A DNA stretch of 64,000 nucleotides from assembly GCF_008386235.1 (NCBI RefSeq), contig NZ_CP040671.1:1428001-1492000 (forward strand). The letters run 5' to 3'. This document shows, one piece after another, positions 40,409 to 48,851 of the stretch. The number at the start of each line of letters is the position of its first letter. The first letter of the stretch is position 1. Under the pieces are notes generated by a model. The model made no database searches and was not told where the DNA came from. It saw only the letters and a program-made list of their open reading frames with translations. Origin of the DNA: Thermosynechococcus sp. CL-1 (GTDB taxonomy: Bacteria; Cyanobacteriota; Cyanobacteriia; Thermosynechococcales; Thermosynechococcaceae). Position numbers and translations under genes: made by a program.

Positions 40409-42144
40409 TCCCGCGTCGCCTGCTGTAACCACTCCAGAATGCCTTGGGCAAGGGTGCGGGCAAGCTCAGCTTGGGCTTGGGGGTTAACAATCCACTCAAA
40501 CTCTTCAGGGTGAATCATAAAGCCCAGTTCCAGCAGCACCGCAGGGGCAATTGTCGGACGAGTCAGGGCAAGGTTATTCCAAAACACACCATACTGCTGC
40601 CGCCGCAGTCGCTGACTGAGATACCCCTCTAGGAAAACGGCAAGGTCATGGCTTTGGGGATGATACCAAAAGGCGCCAATCCCTTGGGTATTACGGGCAT
40701 CGCCAGCATCGGGGAGAGCATTGTAGTGCAAGCTCAGGGCAAGGGTGGGTTGGGCTGATTCAATGGCGAGAAGGCGATCGGGCAAGTCCAGATCAATATC
40801 CTCTGTGCGCGTCAAAATGACTGTTGCCCCAAGGCGTTCTAGCTCGGGTGCCAGTTTTTGGGCCAGTGCCAATGTGACGACCTTCTCTGGGGTACCATCT
40901 GGGCCGCGTGCTCCCAAGTCCTCAGGCCCGCCATGGCCGGGATCAAGGAGAATTTTAATCCCCCGCAGGGGTTGTGTCCCCCGTTGGAGTTGGGGTGGAT
41001 GACGCAGTTGCAGCACTAGTCGATTGCCCTCATAGGCCACGCGATAGCCCCACTGTTGGCGATGATGCAGCGTCAAGCGATACTCCACCCGGTCTTGATC
41101 AAGGGGGTACCAGTCCAGGCGCTGGATGACGGGATCGGCATTGAGGCGAATGATGTCGGTTTGGGGAATCGTGTTGTGGAGCGTCAGGGTGAACTGGCGA
41201 TCGCCCTGCTGAATCGAAATCGGTACGGGCACATCCAAAGGAAAGCTGATTTCTGTCCAACCCGCAAGCTGACGGCTGGTAATACTGCGGATGGTGGCTG
41301 TTGTCGGCAGAGCACTGGAGAGGAACCGCACTTCATTGGCGCGGATCCAACCCCCATAGTCCAAATGCAGCCAATCCCCCGTTTGTCCGCGTACCCGTGC
41401 GCGTGTTCCCACTGGCAAGGGCGTCAGCCGGGAATAGTCAGTGCTAGGACCTGTGCGTGCCACCCCCCCAAGGGAGCGGGTGACTTCAACAACAGGTAAT
41501 TGCGTTGGCTCAGCCACACGAATGCGGGCACCCAGTTGGCGTTGGTTTCCTAATTGCCATTGAATCGGGCCATAGTCGCCCACTTCGGTGAGCTGGAGGC
41601 AATTGCGATAGAGAGAAGGGCGAGCAGTAACCACATCCGCTTGATGAATCAGCGCAGCCAGATTAGAGGGCAGTTGCACTTGGGGCGGTAGGGGTTCTAG
41701 GGGCAGAATGCGCTGGCCCACTTGGACTTGCACGGCGCGATCGCTGGGGGCAGCAGCAGTAAAGCAAACAATTTCATTGGCTAGGCGCACTAAATCGGCT
41801 GTTGGCTCTAGGGGTTGTAGGGTGGTCGGTACTTGGGGCACCGTGCGGGTGATGGCAAAGTCAAGGCGCTGATCTCCAGCTTGGAGGGTGATGTGATTCA
41901 ATCCGGGTTGCAGGGGAAGCCTGGGGGCAAAGTGTCCCGCTGGCGAGCGATCGCCAATCACTCGACCATTGAGCGTCACCACGACCTGTGGCGGTGCTGT
42001 GCCAATAAAGAAAATCTGAGGGGCACTGGTGGTGTGCTCTCGCGGCGGATAAACCACTTGTAGCGAACCCTGTGCTGTTGCTGGCTGGAGTGAACTCACC
42101 ATGAGTGCACCAAAGAAACTCAAACTCAACCTATTTACCCCCAA
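40405..42144 (-). CDS. N-acetylmuramoyl-L-alanine amidase (Amidase_3) with SH3b region
   Basis: The 579-residue exported hydrolase has a signal peptide (about 1-25, LMVSSLQPATAQG), N-terminal beta domains, an SH3b-like segment (about 205-270; VARTGPSTDYSRLTPLPVG) and the catalytic Amidase_3 domain (about 395-575). That domain has zinc ligands in ILLDPGHGG, SLHYNA and a glutamate region TRTEDIDL, and a late catalytic LLELGFMIHPEEFEW. It cleaves the amide between MurNAc and L-Ala. The start is uncertain: the frame opens with a TTG at 42144, and the next ATG would shorten the signal peptide too much. Confidence 0.88.
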   Translation of the reverse strand: MGVNRLSLSFFGALMVSSLQPATAQGSLQVVYPPREHTTSAPQIFFIGTAPPQVVVTLNGRVIGDRSPAGHFAPRLPLQPGLNHITLQAGDQRLDFAITRTVPQVPTTLQPLEPTADLVRLANEIVCFTAAAPSDRAVQVQVGQRILPLEPLPPQVQLPSNLAALIHQADVVTARPSLYRNCLQLTEVGDYGPIQWQLGNQRQLGARIRVAEPTQLPVVEVTRSLGGVARTGPSTDYSRLTPLPVGTRARVRGQTGDWLHLDYGGWIRANEVRFLSSALPTTATIRSITSRQLAGWTEISFPLDVPVPISIQQGDRQFTLTLHNTIPQTDIIRLNADPVIQRLDWYPLDQDRVEYRLTLHHRQQWGYRVAYEGNRLVLQLRHPPQLQRGTQPLRGIKILLDPGHGGPEDLGARGPDGTPEKVVTLALAQKLAPELERLGATVILTRTEDIDLDLPDRLLAIESAQPTLALSLHYNALPDAGDARNTQGIGAFWYHPQSHDLAVFLEGYLSQRLRRQQYGVFWNNLALTRPTIAPAVLLELGFMIHPEEFEWIVNPQAQAELARTLAQGILEWLQQATRD

Positions 42145-42534
42145 CCCTCATACATTTCTTAATCCTTTCTTCAGATTACAGCCCTTTTCTAAAATGCGGG
42201 GTGCCCATGATGCCGTTTTGCCTATTGTGGTTCTGTTTAATCCTTGTGAAAAGGAGTGTTATAAAAGTCAATCACTTCTCAGAAAAAAGAAAAAGTTTTC
42301 TCTTAGGCTACTTATGGAATTCGTTGATCCCCGCTAGATTAGCATATTTTTTAACATTGGGATCATTGCCATCTCTGGGAAATCCATCCATAATAAAAAA
42401 TGTCCTCTCTCATAAATTGCCTTAATGTTGCGCAATACTATTTCTTTGGTCTTGTTATTTTGAAACGCAAGTTTGCGCAGCGCCTTTTATCACAAGTTCA
42501 TGTCCATCAAAAAGAATTTAAGGATTATTTAACT
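42145..42534. other. AT-rich 390-base intergenic region
   Basis: No gene is supported here. Short plus-strand open frames have no ribosome site or recognisable protein. The region is clearly richer in A+T than its surroundings. It contains TTGCGCAA (42428-42435), a perfect eight-base palindrome, and CGCAA-GT-TTGCG (42466-42477), which shares its core. Both lie within about 110 bases before the zinc-ribbon gene and could be operator-like. Confidence 0.5.
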
Positions 42535-42759
42535 ATGGTTACCATGCAAACGATTCACTGTCCTCACTGTGGTAAATTAGCCCTTCGCCAACGCTATGGC
42601 TCCGTGAGTCACACCCAGTGTCCCCACTGTGATTACGTCCTAACGATGTGCGATCGCACAGGACGGGTGCTAGAGGCCTACACGCCTGAAATTACTCATG
42701 TGGGTCAGTATGGCGCCAACCTCACCTGCACCATAGAGCGAACACGGGCACTGTGCTAG
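42535..42759 (+). CDS. Small zinc-ribbon protein
   Basis: A 74-residue protein starting at ATG 42535, with AAGGAT about ten bases upstream; the ATG at 42544 is also possible. It carries CPHCGK and CPHCDY, separated by about 15 residues, which together make a rubredoxin-like zinc ribbon. The rest (LTMCDRTGRVLEAYTPEITHVG) has no domain I recognise. A longer in-frame reading back to 42400 lacks a ribosome site. Function unknown; such small ribbons often bind nucleic acid or act as subunits. Confidence 0.7.
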   Translation: MVTMQTIHCPHCGKLALRQRYGSVSHTQCPHCDYVLTMCDRTGRVLEAYTPEITHVGQYGANLTCTIERTRALC

Positions 42760-42827
42760 CAAGAATTCATTAGAAGAATCTAAAGATTGATGAGGAAAAT
42801 CCTGAGAGTTGTTAAGATAGTTTACAT

Positions 42828-43106
42828 ATGGCTATCTTACTTCTACTGGTACTGGCATTGGTGCTGTGGTCGGTGCGACTCCTCCACGGTGCCTACCGCC
42901 TCCGGGATTTTTCCTTACTGCTGGCCAGTGGCCTCGTGGCCATCTCAGCGGGAGGCGTGATTTTTGTCTATAGCCTGATGAATGGCTGTGTCGGCTATCT
43001 CAGTCAAGGGCAGCCCATTCCTGAATCCGATGCGCCTGTCATTATGTCTGACGTGGCCTACTTTGAGAGTGCCTCTGGAGCAACGACCCCAACCTTTAGC
43101 CCCTAA
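42828..43106 (+). CDS. Two-helix small membrane protein, unknown function
   Basis: The 92-residue protein has two hydrophobic segments (about 2-20 and 28-50) with an RLLHGAYRLRD loop between, then a polar tail. I do not recognise a family. ATG start. It shares a CTAA stop tetramer with the convergent transporter gene. Confidence 0.65.
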   Translation: MAILLLLVLALVLWSVRLLHGAYRLRDFSLLLASGLVAISAGGVIFVYSLMNGCVGYLSQGQPIPESDAPVIMSDVAYFESASGATTPTFSP

Positions 43107-44305
43107 GTCTGACTCACGATCCAAACGTAGGCGATCGCCAGCGTCAACACTGTGAGCGGTGCACCAAAGCGCAAGTGCTGCCAAAAGGAAAACCGCTGCC
43201 CTGAGCTAGCAGCGGCCTCAACGGTAATTAAATTAGCCACAGCACCAAAAAGCGTAAGATTGCCCGCGAGGGTACTTGTGGCTGCCAGTAGGTACCAGAG
43301 TTGATCGGCACCTTTGGGGATAAACTGTGCGAGCAGCAGCACCGTGGGCACGTTAGAAATTAAATTTGACAGCAGTGCTGTAATCACCACGAGGGGCAAG
43401 GGCTGATTCGCCCAAGGGCGCAAAACGGCTAATAAATCAAAGTTTTGAATACAGCGGGTAAGAATAAACAGACCCGCAAACAGAACCAATAGTGACCAAT
43501 CCACCTGAGCAAGGATGCGCTCTGGCTTCACCCGACGGGTGACCAGTAAAGCTGCTGCCGCCAAAAGAGAGGATTCTGCCAAGGGAAAGCCGAGCAGAAA
43601 GGCCAAAAACATCAGCCCAGAGACAATCAGTGTCTTGTGGAGTAACCCTTTTTGCACCTGCACCGGTTGGAGCGTAGCCAATGTACAGGGTTGGCGCGAT
43701 CGCACCTCCGGATAGAGCCACCCCAACCAAACCACTTGCAGCCCTAACCCCAGCACTGCGACGGGAACCATCACTTGGGCAAACGGCAGATATCCTAACT
43801 CGGAAAACGATCCCACGAGGATATTTTGGGGGTTGCCGCTGAGGGTGGCTACAGAACCGATATTCGTTGCCGCTGCGATCGCTAGCAGATAGGGCACTGG
43901 ATTTAAACCCAAGACATGGGTAATGCGCAGGGTTAAAGGCGTCGTCACAAGGGCAAGGGTATCATTCAGAAAGACCGCCGATAGCATTCCCGTCGCCACA
44001 GCGAGAAACACCAACAACCCCAAGGGACTGCCACTAAAGCGCACCACCGTCACCATCGCTATTTGAAAAAAGCCGCTCAAGCCCAGATAAGCATTGACAA
44101 TCATCATGCTGAGCAAGAACACGATGGTTTGGGAATCAATGGCTTGCCATGCAGTGGGTAGATCAATCGCCCCTAAGGCAATCAAAAGAGCCGCACTCAC
44201 AAGGGCGATCGTTGCGCGATTCATACATAGTCCCGGCACCCCCCCAAGGGCTAAGGCACCGTAGCTGAGGGCAAGGATCAGAAGTTGCAGGAGAGACCGC
44301 AGCAC
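43103..44305 (-). CDS. SLC13/ArsB-type anion transporter
   Basis: The 400-residue membrane protein has about eleven predicted helices and two re-entrant-type motifs (VFLNDTLALVTTPLTL and ATNIGSVATLSGNPQN in the first half; LLSNLISNVPTVLLLAQF and GNLTLFGAVANLI in the second). This fits the ion-transporter superfamily (ArsB/CitM/NhaD/SLC13). The substrate could be an anion such as sulfate, a dicarboxylate or arsenite. The GTG start immediately follows the stop of the 57-residue ORF on the same strand. Confidence 0.88.
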   Translation of the reverse strand: MLRSLLQLLILALSYGALALGGVPGLCMNRATIALVSAALLIALGAIDLPTAWQAIDSQTIVFLLSMMIVNAYLGLSGFFQIAMVTVVRFSGSPLGLLVFLAVATGMLSAVFLNDTLALVTTPLTLRITHVLGLNPVPYLLAIAAATNIGSVATLSGNPQNILVGSFSELGYLPFAQVMVPVAVLGLGLQVVWLGWLYPEVRSRQPCTLATLQPVQVQKGLLHKTLIVSGLMFLAFLLGFPLAESSLLAAAALLVTRRVKPERILAQVDWSLLVLFAGLFILTRCIQNFDLLAVLRPWANQPLPLVVITALLSNLISNVPTVLLLAQFIPKGADQLWYLLAATSTLAGNLTLFGAVANLITVEAAASSGQRFSFWQHLRFGAPLTVLTLAIAYVWIVSQT

Positions 44306-44479
44306 CTACTGTTGGGTTTGAATTTTCTTGGCCTCTAGGGCATCGAGCAATTCCCCAAGAGCCGCCATGTCATCACCGTCATATTCCCGCTTCCACAACA
44401 GTTGGGAAATTTGGTTTTCAATGGCTGAGGTTAACACTTGGGTTTCGAGCACCCGTTGCACTAAGCGTTGGATCATCAT
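44306..44479 (-). CDS. Conserved-type 57-residue small protein
   Basis: A 57-residue ORF: ATG 44479 (a second ATG follows at once), stop TAG 44306-44308. It starts MIQRLVQRVLETQVLTSAIENQISQ, continues LLWKREYDGDDMAALGELLDALE, and is Gln/Leu/Glu-rich and helical. It resembles small cyanobacterial proteins of about 55-60 residues seen in many genomes, but I cannot name a family. Its stop is directly followed by the GTG of the transporter gene, so the two are probably translationally coupled. Confidence 0.65.
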   Translation of the reverse strand: MMIQRLVQRVLETQVLTSAIENQISQLLWKREYDGDDMAALGELLDALEAKKIQTQQ

Positions 44480-44664
44480 AGGGGTTCAGCAGCTTAGACA
44501 GTCGTTCTCTAGGGTAGCCCATTGGCTGTGGAGCAAATGGAAGGAACCACTTTCTCAAGTGGCACAATTTGCTATAGTGGGGGCACTGGGATCAGCAAAG
44601 CGTTGATCCTAAGCTGGGGATCGTTGTCCCGTCAATAAATCGTGTTTCGATAAATTAAGGAAAG

Positions 44665-44693
44665 TTGAAATTCTAGAATACACCAGATATACT
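44665..44693 (+). promoter_or_regulatory. Sigma-70-type promoter of the DUF3155-like gene
   Basis: TTGAAA (44665-44670) and TATACT (44688-44693) are 17 bases apart. Transcription would begin near 44700, with a leader of about 53 bases before the TTG start. Confidence 0.7.
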
Positions 44694-44752
44694 AAAGGGC
44701 GACTTTTGTAAACTCAATAACAGTTCTTTGAAGGCAAAGGAGGTAAGGCAAC

Positions 44753-45058
44753 TTGGCCAGAAGACGGAAGCGGAAGAGCCGGCGGCGTCTCGAAGGACGC
44801 AAAATCCTTGAGTGCGTACCTCAATATAGCATCGAAAGTGGCGAAGATAAACCTGTGACAGCGGCACGAAAATTTATTCAAGCCAAGGGGATCACCCCAC
44901 CCGCTTTACTTCTTGTTAAGCGGAATGAGCACACCACCGATCGCTACTTCTGGGCAGAAAAGGGCTTGTTTGGTGCGCAGTACGTTGAAGAAAACCACTT
45001 TTTATTCCCTAGCCTAAGGGAACTGGCAGAAGAGAAAATGGCAGCCACGACTCGTTAG
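44753..45058 (+). CDS. DUF3155-like small cyanobacterial protein
   Basis: The 101-residue protein begins with a very basic tail (ARRRKRKSRRRLEGRK), then SGEDKPVTAARKFI, LLLVKRNEHTTDRYFWAEKG and FLFPSLREL. This matches my memory of DUF3155, a family restricted to cyanobacteria; function is unknown. No ATG is available, but AAAGGAGG lies nine bases before the TTG at 44753, which makes TTG the likely start. A clear promoter lies upstream, and Yfr1 RNA lies downstream. Confidence 0.85.
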   Translation: MARRRKRKSRRRLEGRKILECVPQYSIESGEDKPVTAARKFIQAKGITPPALLLVKRNEHTTDRYFWAEKGLFGAQYVEENHFLFPSLRELAEEKMAATTR

Positions 45059-45204
45059 GCTGTTTTTTTACAAACGTCTGTTTTATTGAGGAGTCAGGAT
45101 CTGTTCTTGACTCTTTTTGCTTTGGTAGTGAGAGGATCTAGGGTGTGGTCTAAAGATTTGATCTTTTTGCGCCATTTACTTATGGCAATTTGGAAACTGT
45201 CCCC

Positions 45205-45210
45205 TACAAT
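45205..45210 (+). promoter_or_regulatory. -10 box of the Yfr1 RNA
   Basis: TACAAT (45205-45210), about seven bases before the expected first base at 45217. No good -35 box is seen. Confidence 0.5.
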
Positions 45211-45216
45211 AGAAAT

Positions 45217-45293
45217 AGCGGAGACGCACGTTTCCGTTCACTCCTCACACCACACCCCGCCTGGACAGTTATTGGTTCGGGCGGCTTCCTTTT
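45217..45293 (+). ncRNA. yfr1: Yfr1 small regulatory RNA
   Basis: Yfr1 is a short cyanobacterial RNA with two stem-loops around an unpaired ACUCCUCACAC, which pairs with the 5' region of target mRNAs such as porin messages in studied species. Here ACTCCTCACAC is at 45240-45250. The 5' hairpin is GCGGAGAC/GTTTCCGT (45218-45225 and 45230-45237, loop GCAC). The 3' hairpin CCGCCTGGAC/GTTCGGGCGG (45257-45266 and 45275-45284) forms ten pairs and leads into CTTCCTTTT. It sits between the DUF3155-like gene and the transglutaminase gene, in the same direction. Confidence 0.88.
45257..45293 (+). terminator. Rho-independent terminator of Yfr1
   Basis: Ten-pair stem CCGCCTGGAC/GTTCGGGCGG including two G-U pairs, loop AGTTATTG, followed by CTTCCTTTT. 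It ends ten bases before the transglutaminase-like gene. Confidence 0.75.
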
Positions 45294-45302
45294 AGATATG
45301 AA

Positions 45303-46148
45303 ATGGAATATCGCATTTATCATCAAACTACCTACACCTACAGCGCCCCTGTTGCCCTTGCCCCCCATGATTTACGCTTGATCCCGCGTAGTGATGGCCA
45401 CCAACGCCTGCGATCGCTCTCCCTCCAAATTTTACCAACTCCCCAAGGCCAAAGTACTGTCCTCGATGTCCATGGCAATCACATTCAACGCTACTGGTGG
45501 TCACCACAGCCCACCACCTCCCTGATGATTCAGGTCACCTCTGAAGTAGAAACCTATTGCGACAACCCCTTTAACTATCTGCTTGACTCGTGGGCAGTCA
45601 CCCTCCCTTTTAACTATCCGCAGCGACTGGCAACTAGCCTGCATCCCTATCTATCACCGTCAGTGGATCCTGTTGCCTATGAATTGGCTTGGCAAATTTT
45701 AGCCAGTGGCGATGGCAGTGTCCTCACATTTCTCAGTGACCTCAATAACAAAATTTACCGTATCTGTCAGCACCAAATTCGTGAAACCGGTGCCCCTTGG
45801 CCCCCCTGTGTGACTTGGGCAAAACAAATGGGTTCCTGTCGCGATACGGCCGTCTTGTTTATCCATGCCTGTCGGGCTGTGGGCTTAGCGGCGCGGTTTG
45901 TCAGTGGCTATCAGGAAGGAGACTTGGATAATCCTGAACGGCACCTCCATGCTTGGGTAGAAGTGTATTTGCCGGGGGCAGGCTGGCGCGGCTATGATCC
46001 CACCCACGGCCTAGCGGTGAGCGATCGCCACATTGCCCTTGTGGCTGCCGCTGATCCGGCAGATGCTGCCCCCATTCAAGGTGCCCTGCGGGGACAGGGG
46101 GTGACCTCAACCATGACCTATCAACTACAGATTCAGCGCCTCTCCTAA
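45303..46148 (+). CDS. Transglutaminase-like cysteine-protease-fold protein
   Basis: The 281-residue protein has the bacterial transglutaminase N-terminal domain (YRIYHQTTYTYSAPVALAPHDLRLIPR) and a catalytic core with Cys in MGSCRDTAVLFIHACRAVGL, His in HLHAWVEVYLP and Asp in WRGYDPTHG. This triad supports hydrolase or transferase activity; the substrate is unknown. Very close to the Yfr1 terminator, so its promoter must overlap Yfr1. Shares a CTAA stop with the convergent antiporter gene. Confidence 0.92.
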   Translation: MEYRIYHQTTYTYSAPVALAPHDLRLIPRSDGHQRLRSLSLQILPTPQGQSTVLDVHGNHIQRYWWSPQPTTSLMIQVTSEVETYCDNPFNYLLDSWAVTLPFNYPQRLATSLHPYLSPSVDPVAYELAWQILASGDGSVLTFLSDLNNKIYRICQHQIRETGAPWPPCVTWAKQMGSCRDTAVLFIHACRAVGLAARFVSGYQEGDLDNPERHLHAWVEVYLPGAGWRGYDPTHGLAVSDRHIALVAAADPADAAPIQGALRGQGVTSTMTYQLQIQRLS

Positions 46149-47212
46149 GTATGGAAGAAAAAGGCGGTGCCGAGAATCCCATAGGTGGCCAACAGCAGCG
46201 CCCCCTCTAGCCAGTTGGAGCGGCCATCTAGGCTAATCACATTAGCAATCACGACCGCAATAATCACCGTCACCACTTCAAAAAGACTAAAGTTTAAATC
46301 CATCGGCTGACCAATAAACTGGCCAATCAGCACCAGCACAGGTGCCACCAAGAGCGCCACCAAGAGGGATGAACCCAAGGCGATGGACACGGACAAATCC
46401 ATATTGTTTTTCAGGGCAACCCCCACCGCAGTCACATATTCCGCTGCACCACCCACCAACGGCAAGAGGATGACCCCAGTAAATAGGGGCGTTAGACCCA
46501 AGCCCTCCGTTGCTGCTTCAACTGCGCCGACAAAAATTTCTGACTCAAAGGCTACGCCAATCGTGGCAATCATTAGAACCGTGATCCACAGGGGCAGGTT
46601 CGGCTTTTCATGGTGCCCCGCTTCGTCCCCCAGTTCCACCTGGCTGACATCGTAAAGATAGCTGTGGGTTTTCAAAGAAAAGAGTAACGTTAGTCCATAG
46701 ACCAGAATCAGAATGATTGCGGCCACGACTGACATTTTGGAAATTGCGGTTGGCGGCACACTGCTGGAGGTGTAAATGACCATTGCCGGTAGGAGAATCG
46801 CGGCGATCGCCACCGTCATCGAGGAAGCATTCACCCGTGCCACCACTGGGGCAAAGGATTGCTCCTTGTAGCGAATGCCCCCCAGCAGCATGGATAACCC
46901 CATCACCAGCAAAAGGTTCGCCATCAGGGTGCCCGTAATACTGGCTTTGACAATATCCACTAAACCCGCTTGCAGCGCCACAATAGCAATAATCAGTTCC
47001 GTTGCATTGCCAAAGAGGGCATTCAAGAGGCCACCAATGGTTGGTCCAGTGGCCAGAGCCACCTCCTCCGTTGCGGTGCTCAACCAAATCGCCAAGGGCA
47101 CGATCGCCAGTGCCGCCAAAACAAAAACCGTGAGGGCGCCCCATTCCAATTTTTCAGCAGCAATGGAGAGGGGAATGAACACCAAAAAACCAATCGAAAC
47201 CAGTCGCTTCAT
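46145..47212 (-). CDS. Calcium/proton antiporter (CaCA family)
   Basis: The 355-residue protein has eleven hydrophobic segments and two inverted repeats carrying the ion-binding motifs GLLNALFGNATELIIAIVAL and LVGGAAEYVTAVGVAL...SLALG-like region (SIALGSSLLVALLVAPVLV). This is the CAX (YfkE-like) family, which exchanges Ca2+ for H+ across the plasma membrane. ATG start. Confidence 0.93.
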   Translation of the reverse strand: MKRLVSIGFLVFIPLSIAAEKLEWGALTVFVLAALAIVPLAIWLSTATEEVALATGPTIGGLLNALFGNATELIIAIVALQAGLVDIVKASITGTLMANLLLVMGLSMLLGGIRYKEQSFAPVVARVNASSMTVAIAAILLPAMVIYTSSSVPPTAISKMSVVAAIILILVYGLTLLFSLKTHSYLYDVSQVELGDEAGHHEKPNLPLWITVLMIATIGVAFESEIFVGAVEAATEGLGLTPLFTGVILLPLVGGAAEYVTAVGVALKNNMDLSVSIALGSSLLVALLVAPVLVLIGQFIGQPMDLNFSLFEVVTVIIAVVIANVISLDGRSNWLEGALLLATYGILGTAFFFHT

Positions 47213-47309
47213 GGGGGCACCCCTTACATGGTGAACGGAGAAAAATCTCCTCTATCCTAGCCTGCGGTTTGATGAATCCAGCCCAATTCGTGGGCAATGA
47301 TGCTGATGC

Positions 47310-48749
47310 CTAACCACTGCGCAGGATCACTCGCTGATTTTGGCGGGCAACAAGGGAGAGGGTGAGAGGGCCAGCGGTATAAACGGACGTGGGGGTGACC
47401 GCGCTAATATCAATCGTCCCTTGGTGATCTTTGAGGTCGAGGACAAATTTCACCAGCTCAATTTGGCGAAAGGAGCCAACACTGCCAGTGACCGGATCTG
47501 GGAGCACGCCAGAGGCGATCGCCCGCTGATTACTGACCGTAAACAACTGATCCAAGCGTTGCAAAATTTGCTCATCGGTCATCTGGCTCGGATCCAAGGA
47601 AATGGTAGCCAGATTCTCACCCTCGCGGAAAACCTCCTGATTGCGCGCCACTTGGGGCACTACAAGAATATTGCTTTCTCCCTGTAGATAATTGGCCGCA
47701 GCTAAAATGCGCACCACATAGGGCTGGCCATCACTAATTTGGCTGCGCAGGCGGTTCACGTCTTCGGTGGTAATTTGAATCACCTGATCCGTTGGTTTTA
47801 GATTCTGGGGATTGTTGAGGACAATGGCATTGCGCCGCGCTTGCCGCAGGAGTTCTTCAATGACTTGGGTGGCTTGAGCCGAATCTTTGACATTTTGAAT
47901 CACCGCAGAGGCCAAGACTTGCCCCGTGCGAATGGCGATCGTCCCCCGCCGTAATCCTAGCAAAAGGATGCTCACGTTTTCCTCAAGGCGTTGGCGACTG
48001 GCCTCAAGGGCAGCAATTTCCTGCTGAAGCGTGCGCTGTTGATTCCGTAACACCTGCTGCTGCTGATTGGCAACGGCCAGTTGATCCTGAATGCGATCAA
48101 TCTCTGCTTGGAGACGATCCTTTTGACCTTCCACCTCGGCAAGGCGCTGTTGAGCCGTGCGAATGGCGGTTTCTAGGGCTGCTTTTTGGCCAGCCACATC
48201 CTCGAGGCGGCCTTGGATGGCTTGTCGCTCCCGTTGCAAACGCTGAATTTCTTGCCGCAGGCGTGCCCCTTGGGCTTCAAAGTTTTCGAGGTCTTTTTGG
48301 GCTTGGGTGTAGCGGTCTTGAAGTTGCTTGAGTTCTGCTTCTGTGAGGGTTTGACGATTGACGGCCTGCTCTAGGACTTGGTTGGTTTGACTAAGGCGTT
48401 GGCGAATGTTGGCCAGTTCAATTTGGGATTGTGCCAGTTCCGCCTCAATTTCATCCTTTTGGGCACGGGTTTCGGCGAGTTCTTGTTCCGCAGCCGCTTG
48501 TTGACGGCGAATCGTATCAATGCGCAGCACGCCATCGCGCAATTCACGGCTGAGGGCAAAGAGGATGGCAAGGGTGGAGGCAGAAATTAAGCTGCCTGTG
48601 AGAATGGTAATCAGGACAGCCGTCTGGCGAGGCCGCAAATTAAACCAGCTCAATCGGGCTTTGCCCACTTTTGAGCCTAGGCGATCGCCCACTGTCGCGA
48701 TCGCGCCCCCAAGAATAATCACGGCCAAGACCAGAACATACCCAGCCAT
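47310..48749 (-). CDS. DUF3084 coiled-coil membrane protein
   Basis: About 479 residues. Two N-terminal membrane helices (about 1-22 and 42-65) surround VGDRLGSKVGKARLSWFNLRPRQTAV, a DUF3084 signature. They are followed by about 200 residues of coiled coil rich in Gln, Glu, Arg and Leu, then a conserved C-terminal domain (NPQNLKPTDQVIQITTEDVNRLR). Function is unknown. ATG 48749 is preferred over an in-frame TTG at 48776. Divergent from xth. Confidence 0.9.
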   Translation of the reverse strand: MAGYVLVLAVIILGGAIATVGDRLGSKVGKARLSWFNLRPRQTAVLITILTGSLISASTLAILFALSRELRDGVLRIDTIRRQQAAAEQELAETRAQKDEIEAELAQSQIELANIRQRLSQTNQVLEQAVNRQTLTEAELKQLQDRYTQAQKDLENFEAQGARLRQEIQRLQRERQAIQGRLEDVAGQKAALETAIRTAQQRLAEVEGQKDRLQAEIDRIQDQLAVANQQQQVLRNQQRTLQQEIAALEASRQRLEENVSILLLGLRRGTIAIRTGQVLASAVIQNVKDSAQATQVIEELLRQARRNAIVLNNPQNLKPTDQVIQITTEDVNRLRSQISDGQPYVVRILAAANYLQGESNILVVPQVARNQEVFREGENLATISLDPSQMTDEQILQRLDQLFTVSNQRAIASGVLPDPVTGSVGSFRQIELVKFVLDLKDHQGTIDISAVTPTSVYTAGPLTLSLVARQNQRVILRSG

Positions 48750-48851
48750 ATTTCGGGTACTGCTGCCACTCCCCAACTATACTTTCTACAGTATGTGCCG
48801 ATGCTGCCCCCTATAACGGTTTGGGCAAATCACTTTGACTGAAATCAACCG

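Noticed and set aside
42101..42425. Two overlapping plus-strand frames of 78 and 106 codons before the zinc-ribbon gene
   Set aside because: They overlap the amidase signal-peptide region and the AT-rich spacer, lack ribosome sites, and their products have no domain-like features.
45138..45270. A larger structured RNA or pseudoknot using GGGTGTGG/CCACACCC and AACTGTCC/GGACAGTT
   Set aside because: These pairs would disrupt the Yfr1 hairpins, and the first partners lie upstream of the Yfr1 start, so they are most likely chance.
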